DNA of 64,000 nt from Proteus vulgaris (GTDB lineage Bacteria > Pseudomonadota > Gammaproteobacteria > Enterobacterales > Enterobacteriaceae). Of this stretch, positions 56,847 through 64,000 are shown one piece after another. Within the stretch, counting starts at the first letter, position 1, and the number at the start of each line of letters is the position of its first letter. The stretch covers positions 1 through 64,000 of the forward strand of contig NZ_JAEHOQ010000020.1 of assembly GCF_016239305.1 (NCBI RefSeq), read 5' to 3'. Position numbers and translations under genes: made by a program. The notes under the pieces were generated by a model. The model was given only the letters and a program-made list of their open reading frames with translations, was not told where the DNA came from and searched no databases.

Positions 56847-58208
56847 ATGAAACTAAATATAAAACGCTTATTACAGGCTATTTTTCATCCTAACAAAAAA
56901 CCGTTTCACTATGATTTTTATCCTAATCATATAGCCCTTATAGAAAAACCATTAACACCTTATAGCCGTTATATTGCTTCTACCATTTCACTCAGTATTG
57001 TGGCTTTTATTATGTGGGTTTATTTTGGAAAATTAGATGTGCAATCCCAAGCAACGGGTAAGCTTGTTGTTACTGGACGTTCCCAAATAATTCAAATACA
57101 TGAACCTAGCCGATTAGCTATCCTTCATGTAAAAGATGGGCAAGAAGTTAATCAAGGTGATGCATTATTAACTCTTGACATATTGGGTATTGATGAAGAA
57201 ATTAAAGGGGTAAGAAAAAAAAGAGATGAGCTACTATTACTTAAAATTCGCTATCAAGCCTTGAGCCAAGAAGTATCACCTAAAAATCTTTATCATTTTA
57301 ATAAATTAGATAATAAAACAAAAAAATCAGTCTTATTAGGTTATCAGAAAGAAAAAGATGAATTTGATAGCAAAATAAATATATTAGAAACTGAAGTAAA
57401 GATAAACAATAAAAATCAAACACTAATTTACAATGATCTATTGTCTTTAAAAAAAATACAAAACAATATAAAGCAACGATTTATTATTAGAGAGGATCTT
57501 TACAATAAAAAAATAATTAGCAAAATGGAATATCTTGAAAGCGAGAAAGAAATATTAGAAATAAATCGTTTAATAATAATAAAAAATGCAGAATTTCATA
57601 TTATTAAAAATCAAGAACAACAATTAAATGAAAACTTAAACCAACTAGAAAAACAGAAAAAACTAGAATGGCATGATAAGTATAAAAAATATGAGAGCGA
57701 ATTATTAATTTATACTCAAAATCTTAATCACCTCCAAAAACGACAGCAACTGAAAATCGTACGTTCCCCCATCACAGGGACTGTGCAACAAATTTCTATT
57801 TATACACTCGGCAGTGTATTACAACCTTCACAAAATGTCATGACGATAGTACCCAATCATCAAGAGAATTTGGCAGAGGTTAACCTTCTCAATAAAGATA
57901 TTGGTTTTATTCACATAGGGCAAAAAGCGATGATAAAAATAGATGCGTTTCCTTATACTCGTTATGGCACAATTGAAGGGGAAATTATTAATATCGCTAA
58001 AGACTCTGTTCAACATGAACAATTAGGTTTAGTTTACCCCGCTACTATTAAATTAAATAAACAAACCATTGAAAAAAATAATCAGTACTATCAGCTTACT
58101 TCGGGAATGTCTTTAGTCGCCGAAATAGTTACAGATAAACGCCGTGTTATTGATTATTTTTTAAGCCCAATAGAAGTTTATCGACATAATGCACTGACTG
58201 AAAAATAA
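56847..58208 (+). CDS. Type I secretion membrane-fusion protein (HlyD/RtxD-like)
   Basis: A 453-aa adaptor. One membrane segment (about 40-60), a lipoyl-like strand (KLVVTGRSQIIQIHEPSRLAIL region), a long periplasmic coiled coil (about 110-305) and a second lipoyl/beta-barrel half with RSPITGTVQQI, ending in the HlyD C-terminal pattern. It would bridge the ABC transporter to TolC. The ATG lies two bases after the upstream stop with AAGGA inside that gene, so translation is coupled. Confidence 0.9.
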   Translation: MKLNIKRLLQAIFHPNKKPFHYDFYPNHIALIEKPLTPYSRYIASTISLSIVAFIMWVYFGKLDVQSQATGKLVVTGRSQIIQIHEPSRLAILHVKDGQEVNQGDALLTLDILGIDEEIKGVRKKRDELLLLKIRYQALSQEVSPKNLYHFNKLDNKTKKSVLLGYQKEKDEFDSKINILETEVKINNKNQTLIYNDLLSLKKIQNNIKQRFIIREDLYNKKIISKMEYLESEKEILEINRLIIIKNAEFHIIKNQEQQLNENLNQLEKQKKLEWHDKYKKYESELLIYTQNLNHLQKRQQLKIVRSPITGTVQQISIYTLGSVLQPSQNVMTIVPNHQENLAEVNLLNKDIGFIHIGQKAMIKIDAFPYTRYGTIEGEIINIAKDSVQHEQLGLVYPATIKLNKQTIEKNNQYYQLTSGMSLVAEIVTDKRRVIDYFLSPIEVYRHNALTEK

Positions 58209-58226
58209 GATTGGGTATTTAATATC

Positions 58227-60347
58227 ATGAAAAATATAAATAATATAGAAAAAACGAAACAATATCATAGCTCTATTATTGATGGATTAATTTATTTTTC
58301 TAAAAAAAACAATGGAAATATAAAAAAGGAGAATATTTTTCATTTTCTTGGCAATGAAAATTTATTTAATAAATGGAATATTCTAGAGGCGGCTCAATTA
58401 CTTAATTTAAAATGTAAATTTGATGTTCTTGATTACGAGAATAAAAAATATCATCTTATAGATACTCTTATTGAAATAAACAACAAATGGTATATTTTAA
58501 AAGAAAAAAGTGAGAAACATTTAACTGTAATTGATCTTGAAAGTAATATTACCATTGAATATGAAATAGATAAAAAACAAAAAATAAATACAGTATTAAT
58601 AATCAATCAACAACACACTCTATTACAGAGTAAATTTAATATAAATTGGTTTATCTCTACTATTTTTAAACAAAAAAAATCACTCTTATTGGTTTTTATT
58701 TTATCATGTTGTAGCCAACTCTTCGCATTAGTTAACCCTCTAATTTTTGAAATATTAATTGATAAGATATTAACAGGAAGAAATCTATCAAACTTACATC
58801 TCTTGGGGTATTTATTACTCTTAATCGCAATCACTGAACCTGTTTATCTTTTTCTGAGAGACAAATTGTATACATTTATTTCCTGCCAATTTAGTGCCGA
58901 TTTTTCAGGAAAAATTTATCAGCATCTTATTCGCTTACCGAGTTCTTTTTTTAATCAGCGACAATCAGGTCAAATAATTGCTCGTATTCAAGAGCTTTCT
59001 CATATTCGTCAATTTATTACGGGTTCCGCGTTGATGTTAGTGCTCGACCTAATTTTTATTATTGTGTTTATTTCTGTAATGTTTACTTATTCAGTACCAT
59101 TAACTTGGATAACGTTAGGTGCATTAATTCTTTATTTTACACTCTGGTTGATCCTTGGCCCTCTTATTCGTTATCGGGTTGAGCAGGAATATCAAGCTAA
59201 TGCGGATAATACCAGCCTACTAACAGAAACAATTAGCGGTATAGAAACCATCAAAATTACAGCAACAGAAAATCATTTTATCGATAAATGGCAATATAAA
59301 CTCACCGATCATATTAATAAACGGTTTTCAGCAGCTAAAAAAACTTTATTAGCTCAACAGCTAATATTTATCATTCATAAAATCACAACAGCGATTATTT
59401 TATGGCAAGGTGTTAATTTAATTATTAATACACAAATGACTGTGGGTGAGCTTATTGCATTTAACCTCTTTACTGCGCATATCACACAGCCTATTTTACG
59501 TTTAGCACAATGCTGGCAAGATTTTCAACAAGCAACAATTTCTCTACGCCGTATTGGCGAAATTTTAAATACGCCGACAGAACACCAATATCATGGATTA
59601 GCAACCGTGCCTCGGATCACTGGTCGTATTGATTTTTCAAATGTCTATTTTCGTTATACTAACCATACACCAGACGTTATTGAAGCACTCTCGTTCTCTA
59701 TTCCAGCAGGGCAATTTATTGGTATTACAGGTCGCTCTGGTTCAGGGAAAAGTACCATCACACGTTTAATTCAACGACTCTATACCCCTCAACAAGGACA
59801 AATTTATATTGATGGCATGGATTTGGCTATCGCCGATCCTCTCTCTTTACGCCAAAGTATTAGTATTGTTCTACAAGAAAGTTTTTTATTTAGTGGATCT
59901 ATTGTCGAAAATATTCGTTTATCAAAACCCAGTGCAAATGAAAAAGAATTAATAGAAGCATGCCAGCTTGCAGGCGCTCTAGAGTTTATTGAGCAACTTC
60001 CTTTGGGATTTGACACTCAAGTCGGAGAAAAAGGAACTAACTTATCAGGAGGTCAACGCCAACGTATTGCGCTGGCCAGAGCTTTATTAACCAATCCACG
60101 CATTCTTATTTTAGATGAAGCCACATCAGCATTAGATTACATCTCTGAAGCAAAAGTTTTAGCCAGTTTACCTCAGATTTGTAAAAACAGAACCGTGATT
60201 AGTATTGCACATCGTCTCAATACATTAGCGCATGCAGATTATATTTATGTCATAGATAAAGGACGAGTATTGGAAGAAGGAACTCATTCTGATTTACTTG
60301 AAAATAGAGCACTTTATTACCAATTATGGAAACAGCAAATTCAATAA
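58227..60347 (+). CDS. Second type I secretion ABC transporter (RtxE-like)
   Basis: A 706-aa HlyB-class transporter, diverged from the first. Its N-terminal C39-like domain (about 1-130) also lacks the catalytic cysteine. Membrane domain about 150-440; ATPase with Walker A GRSGSGKS (502-509), LSGGQ (606-610), ILILDE (626-631) and H662, all intact. Two ATPases around one adaptor is the atypical arrangement of RtxB-RtxD-RtxE, where the ATPases are thought to form a heterodimer. It follows the adaptor gene by 18 bases. Confidence 0.9.
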   Translation: MKNINNIEKTKQYHSSIIDGLIYFSKKNNGNIKKENIFHFLGNENLFNKWNILEAAQLLNLKCKFDVLDYENKKYHLIDTLIEINNKWYILKEKSEKHLTVIDLESNITIEYEIDKKQKINTVLIINQQHTLLQSKFNINWFISTIFKQKKSLLLVFILSCCSQLFALVNPLIFEILIDKILTGRNLSNLHLLGYLLLLIAITEPVYLFLRDKLYTFISCQFSADFSGKIYQHLIRLPSSFFNQRQSGQIIARIQELSHIRQFITGSALMLVLDLIFIIVFISVMFTYSVPLTWITLGALILYFTLWLILGPLIRYRVEQEYQANADNTSLLTETISGIETIKITATENHFIDKWQYKLTDHINKRFSAAKKTLLAQQLIFIIHKITTAIILWQGVNLIINTQMTVGELIAFNLFTAHITQPILRLAQCWQDFQQATISLRRIGEILNTPTEHQYHGLATVPRITGRIDFSNVYFRYTNHTPDVIEALSFSIPAGQFIGITGRSGSGKSTITRLIQRLYTPQQGQIYIDGMDLAIADPLSLRQSISIVLQESFLFSGSIVENIRLSKPSANEKELIEACQLAGALEFIEQLPLGFDTQVGEKGTNLSGGQRQRIALARALLTNPRILILDEATSALDYISEAKVLASLPQICKNRTVISIAHRLNTLAHADYIYVIDKGRVLEEGTHSDLLENRALYYQLWKQQIQ

Positions 60348-60362
60348 TAATGTTTAAAAAAC

Positions 60363-60388
60363 AAAAAAAGGCTCAAATACTGAGCCTT
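60363..60388 (-). terminator. Terminator of serA
   Basis: An 8-bp stem AAGGCTCA/TGAGCCTT (60368-60375 with 60381-60388); on the minus strand followed by a T run. It may also serve the type I operon end on the plus strand. Confidence 0.8.
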
Positions 60389-60417
60389 CAATATATTACT
60401 AATAATAACATCAATAA

Positions 60418-61668
60418 TTAATACAGCATACGAGCACGAATAGTACCAGGTAATGCTTTGATTTTTTGTAACACTAACTCTGCTTGTGCCTTAGTTTGTG
60501 TTGTAATATCAATCACAACATAACCTACATTGCCTGAAGTTCGCAGAAATTGTGCTGCCACGTTGATGTTTTGTTCAGTAAAGACATTATTGATGCTATT
60601 CATCATACCTGGACGGTTTTCATGAATATGCAGTAAGCGGTTTACATCATCGCCGTGGCTTGGTAATGAGACTTCAGGGAAGTTAACTGCAGATAGCGTT
60701 GAGCCATTATCTGAATATTTGGCTAATTTGCCTGCGACTTCATAACCAATATTTTCTTGCGCTTCTTGTGTTGAACCGCCGATATGAGGCGTTAATATCA
60801 CATTATCGAACTTGATAAGTTCAGAGACAAACGGATCGTTAGGATCGTTATTTGCACCAGGCTCAGATGGGAACACGTCAACCGCTGCACCAGATAAATG
60901 TTTTGATTCTAACGCTTGTGCTAATGCAGGAATATCAACTACGGTACCACGAGAGGCGTTGATAAGAATTGAACCTGGCTTCATGCGCTGAATTTCTTCA
61001 TGGCCAATCATATTTTTTGTTGATGGTGTTTCTGGCACATGTAAGCTGACAATGTCACACATATTCAATAGTTCAGACATATGACGAATTTGCGTTGCAT
61101 TACCCAGTGGCAGTTTATTTTCAATATCATAGAAATAAACATCTAAACCAACACTTTCAGCCAAAATACCTAACTGTGTACCAATATGACCATAACCAAT
61201 AATACCCAGTTTTTTACCACGCGCTTCAAAACAGCCTTTGGCTTGCTTATCCCAAACACCACGATGGGCTTTCGCATTTGCTTCCGGAATACGGCGCAGT
61301 AATAACAGTAATTCACCTAGCACCATCTCAGCCACGGAACGAGTGTTTGAGAAAGGCGCATTGAAAACAGGGATACCACGACGAGCCGCCGCATCTAAAT
61401 CAACCTGATTGGTCCCAATACAGAAGCATCCTACGGCGACTAATTTTTCAGCAGCTGCAAAAATTTCTTCTGTTAAATGAGTGCGGGAACGAAGACCAAC
61501 AAAACGCGCATCACGGATAGCTTCTTTTAATTCTTCGTCCGATAACGCACCTTTATGATATTCAATGTTGGTATAACCCGCAGCTCTTAAATTTTCTACT
61601 GCACTTTGGTGCACACCTTCAAGGAGTAGAAACTTTATCTTTTCTTTTTCCAAAGATACTTTGACCAT
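60418..61668 (-). CDS. serA: D-3-phosphoglycerate dehydrogenase
   Basis: A 416-aa SerA with a C-terminal ACT domain (from about 340: LLHIHENRPGMMNSINNVF) for serine feedback. NAD-binding LGIIGYGHIGTQLG, catalytic R in NASRGTVVD, E in the VFPSEP region and H in TPHIGGS. First step of serine synthesis. AGGGTAA precedes the ATG. Confidence 0.97.
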   Translation of the reverse strand: MVKVSLEKEKIKFLLLEGVHQSAVENLRAAGYTNIEYHKGALSDEELKEAIRDARFVGLRSRTHLTEEIFAAAEKLVAVGCFCIGTNQVDLDAAARRGIPVFNAPFSNTRSVAEMVLGELLLLLRRIPEANAKAHRGVWDKQAKGCFEARGKKLGIIGYGHIGTQLGILAESVGLDVYFYDIENKLPLGNATQIRHMSELLNMCDIVSLHVPETPSTKNMIGHEEIQRMKPGSILINASRGTVVDIPALAQALESKHLSGAAVDVFPSEPGANNDPNDPFVSELIKFDNVILTPHIGGSTQEAQENIGYEVAGKLAKYSDNGSTLSAVNFPEVSLPSHGDDVNRLLHIHENRPGMMNSINNVFTEQNINVAAQFLRTSGNVGYVVIDITTQTKAQAELVLQKIKALPGTIRARMLY

Positions 61669-61903
61669 TTACCCTGCCCTATCGTTGTTACATTCAATGA
61701 AAAACAAAATCCTGTCTAAACAACATAACAAAAATAGAGTTTGTGGCAATACAACCGATTGCAATGATGACAGAATAAGCGATAAAGAAAGCGATTTTCT
61801 ACCGAGTAAAATGATTTTGACTTTGAAAAAGGCAGGATTTTAAAGAGTGATATAACTATGGTGTGATATATATCACTGAATTTGCAGTTTCTAAAATAAT
61901 TTT

Positions 61904-61933
61904 AAAAAGAGGTCGCCATCGCCACCTCTTTTT
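61904..61933 (-). terminator. Terminator of rpiA
   Basis: A perfect 10-bp stem AAAAAGAGGT/ACCTCTTTTT with a 10-base loop. The remaining bases between serA and this point hold no supported gene. Confidence 0.8.
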
Positions 61934-61940
61934 AGTCATC

Positions 61941-62597
61941 TTACTTAATGGTTTTAACGCCTTGAGAAGTTCCCATTAAAACAACATTTGCACCACGATT
62001 AGCAAATAATCCTACTGTAACCACACCTGGAATACTGTTAATTTTATTTTCCAGTTCAATAGGATTAAGAATTGTTAAGTTATGAACGTCTAAAATGACA
62101 TTTCCATTATCTGTTACCACGTTAGCACGATATTCAGGTAAGCCACCCAGCTTAACCAATTCACGAGCTACATAAGAGCGCGCCATTGGAATAACTTCAA
62201 CAGGTAAAGGGAATTTACCTAATACATCGACTTGTTTAGATTCATCAACGATACAGATAAATGTTTTTGCTACACCTGCAATAATTTTTTCTCGCGTTAA
62301 TGCGGCTCCGCCACCTTTGATCATTTGCATCTGGTGGTTGATTTCATCAGCACCATCAACATAGATATCTAAAGAATCGACTTCATTACAGTCAAAAACA
62401 GGAATGCCATAACTTTTTAGTTTTGCCGTTGATGCTTCTGAACTTGAAACAGTACCTTCAATTTGACCTTTCATTGTCGCTAATGCGTCAATAAAATGAG
62501 AAGCTGTAGAGCCTGTTCCTACTCCCACGATAGTACCGGGTTTCACATATTCAAGCGCCGCCCAACCTACTGCTTTTTTCAATTCATCCTGAGTCAT
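61941..62597 (-). CDS. rpiA: Ribose-5-phosphate isomerase A
   Basis: A 218-aa RpiA (E. coli 219). Motifs [21 protein letters not shown] and [12 protein letters not shown] contain the phosphate-binding and catalytic residues. Interconverts ribose-5-phosphate and ribulose-5-phosphate. Divergent from argP as in E. coli. Confidence 0.97.
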   Translation of the reverse strand: MTQDELKKAVGWAALEYVKPGTIVGVGTGSTASHFIDALATMKGQIEGTVSSSEASTAKLKSYGIPVFDCNEVDSLDIYVDGADEINHQMQMIKGGGAALTREKIIAGVAKTFICIVDESKQVDVLGKFPLPVEVIPMARSYVARELVKLGGLPEYRANVVTDNGNVILDVHNLTILNPIELENKINSIPGVVTVGLFANRGANVVLMGTSQGVKTIK

Positions 62598-62758
62598 TTA
62601 AAAAAACCTTATTTATCACGTTAATGGACTAAGAATAGCATATTGCATTCAAAACTAGCACGAGACACATCAAAAACTGCGAAGCAACATTTTAACTCAT
62701 TACAACAAAAAATATGGCATAGTAAGCAACAGAATATAAAATCAAAGAGAGTCTGTTA

Positions 62759-63658
62759 ATGAAACGCCCTGATTATCGAGCATTACAAGCCCTTGATGCC
62801 GTCATTCGCGAACGTGGTTTTGAAAGAGCTGCACAAAAGTTATGTATTACACAATCTGCCGTTTCACAGCGTATTAAACAATTAGAAAATTTATTCGGCC
62901 AACCACTATTAGTGCGAACTGTTCCCCCTCAACCCACAGAGCAAGGGCAAAAACTATTGGCATTATTGCATCAAGTAGAATTACTTGAAGAACAATGGTT
63001 AGGTGATGAAAATAGTGGCTCTACACCGCTTTTACTCTCTTTGGCGGTAAATGCTGATAGTTTGGCAACGTGGTTATTACCCGCTTTGCATCCAGTTTTA
63101 ACACAGCTACCTATTCGGCTTAATATCCAAGTTGAAGATGAAACGCGAACACAAGAACGCTTAAGACGAGGCGAAGTAGTTGGTGCAATCAGTATTCAAC
63201 CACAAGCATTACCAAGTTGCCTTGTTGATCAATTAGGCGCTCTTGATTATCTATTTGTGGCCTCTCCTGATTTTGCTCAACGCTATTTTGCAAACGGTGT
63301 AACTAAATCGTCGTTATTAAAAGCCCCTGCAGTCGCATTTGACCATCTTGATGATATGCATCAGGCATTTTTACAGCAAAACTTCGGTTTATCTCCGGGT
63401 AGCGTACCTTGCCATATCGTTAATTCTTCTGAAGCATTTGTACAATTAGCAAAACAAGGTTCGACATGTTGCATGATCCCTCATCTACAAATTGCTAATG
63501 AGCTAAAGAGTGGAGAGTTGGTTGATTTAACTCCGGGACTTTGCCAACGACGTATGCTTTATTGGCACCGCTTTGCACCAGAAAGTAGAACTATGAGAAA
63601 AGTGACAGACGCACTGATTGATTTTGGCCGTAAGGTTTTAAAACAAGGTGAAGAGTAA
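62759..63658 (+). CDS. argP: LysR-type regulator ArgP
   Basis: A 299-aa LysR regulator; N-terminal helix-turn-helix ([31 protein letters not shown]), C-terminal effector domain. ArgP (IciA) responds to arginine and lysine and controls argO, lysP, dapB and others. GAG lies before the ATG. Followed by a bidirectional terminator. Confidence 0.95.
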   Translation: MKRPDYRALQALDAVIRERGFERAAQKLCITQSAVSQRIKQLENLFGQPLLVRTVPPQPTEQGQKLLALLHQVELLEEQWLGDENSGSTPLLLSLAVNADSLATWLLPALHPVLTQLPIRLNIQVEDETRTQERLRRGEVVGAISIQPQALPSCLVDQLGALDYLFVASPDFAQRYFANGVTKSSLLKAPAVAFDHLDDMHQAFLQQNFGLSPGSVPCHIVNSSEAFVQLAKQGSTCCMIPHLQIANELKSGELVDLTPGLCQRRMLYWHRFAPESRTMRKVTDALIDFGRKVLKQGEE

Positions 63659-63685
63659 CACGACTATTTTCATCTTTTAACACAA

Positions 63686-63714
63686 AAAATAGGCTTCACT
63701 AAGAAGCCTATTTT
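63686..63714. terminator. Bidirectional terminator between argP and yggE
   Basis: A perfect 12-bp stem AAAATAGGCTTC/GAAGCCTATTTT with a 5-base loop. Confidence 0.85.
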
Positions 63715-63731
63715 GTTTTACCGCAATATAA

Positions 63732-64000
63732 TTATTTAGTGCGTTTTAATTCAAAAACAACATCCACATAATCTTTAAATTCGATACTTTGCTGTTCATA
63801 AGTTTCTTGCACTGCCGCTGGCGCTTGAGCTTTTAATGCCATCGCATCCATACGTACTTGCGCGATTGGATAAGGTGTCGCCTCTGGCGCACGATAGCTT
63901 ACACTATAGACTGCACCTAAATCAGCACCAAAACCTTTTGCAACAGAAGTTGCTTGATCAATAGCATTTTTAATAGCCACTTCTCGTGCTTTTACTTTGT
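63732..64000 (-). CDS. yggE: SIMPL-domain protein YggE (C-terminal part, cut by window edge)
   Basis: The open frame runs off the window end, so this is the C-terminal ~88 residues only. AREVAIKNAIDQATSVAKGFGADLG is typical of the SIMPL/DUF541 domain, and the VDVVFELK ending matches YggE, a periplasmic protein linked to oxidative stress defence. Next to argP as in E. coli. Confidence 0.85.
   Translation of the reverse strand, partial: KVKAREVAIKNAIDQATSVAKGFGADLGAVYSVSYRAPEATPYPIAQVRMDAMALKAQAPAAVQETYEQQSIEFKDYVDVVFELKRTK

Noticed and set aside
54662..60417. RTX toxin or bacteriocin precursor near the type I exporter
   Set aside because: No long ORF with RTX repeats and no small leader-peptide gene was found beside the operon.
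61661..61843. 60-codon plus-strand ORF upstream of serA
   Set aside because: Overlaps the serA start, no ribosome binding site, no recognisable content.

Overview
The window looks like chromosomal DNA of Proteus (Morganellaceae, Enterobacterales). Base composition is low in G+C. The conserved gene order xerD-dsbC-recJ-prfB-lysS, fldB/ygfX/sdhE/ygfZ, gcvTHP, ubiI-ubiH-pepP-ygfB, zapA-6S RNA-ygfA, and serA/rpiA/argP is the enterobacterial backbone. A ccmA bactofilin, known from Proteus swarming work, and a Vibrio-type SglT galactose symporter tied to a gal operon fit that genus. The species cannot be fixed from the sequence alone.

Layout. 0-5 kb: an unidentified helical protein, a DUF486 membrane protein, a YkgJ-type cysteine-cluster protein with an attenuator-like leader, an unannotated 29-residue membrane peptide gene with its own promoter and terminator, a DUF1287 protein and an MFS exporter. 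4.8-7.9 kb: a siderophore esterase and a Fur-boxed TonB-dependent receptor. 8-16 kb: a complete galactose regulon (galE-galT-galK-galM, galR, sglT), all on the minus strand, with five GalR-type operator matches, one of them inside the terminator after galM. 16-23 kb: ghrB behind an ERIC-like element whose 3' half is triplicated, then a CDF metal exporter, uspF, ecotin, ydcH, yecH, SOS-controlled dinI, small housekeeping genes and ccmA.

22.9-33.5 kb is an accessory block ending at tRNA-Gly(CCC). It starts with about 1 kb of AT-rich non-coding DNA, then carries two adjacent genes that match the type III secretion regulator ExsA and its anti-activator ExsD, with no secretion apparatus genes nearby. 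Next come an exported coiled-coil/FKBP protein with a partner lipoprotein, a flavin reductase, two tandem IraP-like small proteins, a (GATT)8 microsatellite and a chemoreceptor. From 33.5 to 54.7 kb the backbone resumes, including the prfB programmed frameshift and the 6S RNA gene.

54.8-60.3 kb is a second accessory insertion between ygfA and serA: a type I secretion system with two ABC ATPases flanking a membrane-fusion protein, the B-D-E arrangement of MARTX toxin exporters, with no toxin gene in view. The window closes with serA, rpiA, argP and a yggE fragment.

Most noteworthy: the orphan ExsA/ExsD pair, the orphan B-D-E type I exporter, the tandem IraP-like genes, the coiled-coil FKBP/lipoprotein pair, the hidden 29-residue membrane peptide gene, and the triplicated ERIC half-element that abuts the ghrB ribosome binding site. 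Family assignments rest on remembered family sequences and motifs; no database search was run.
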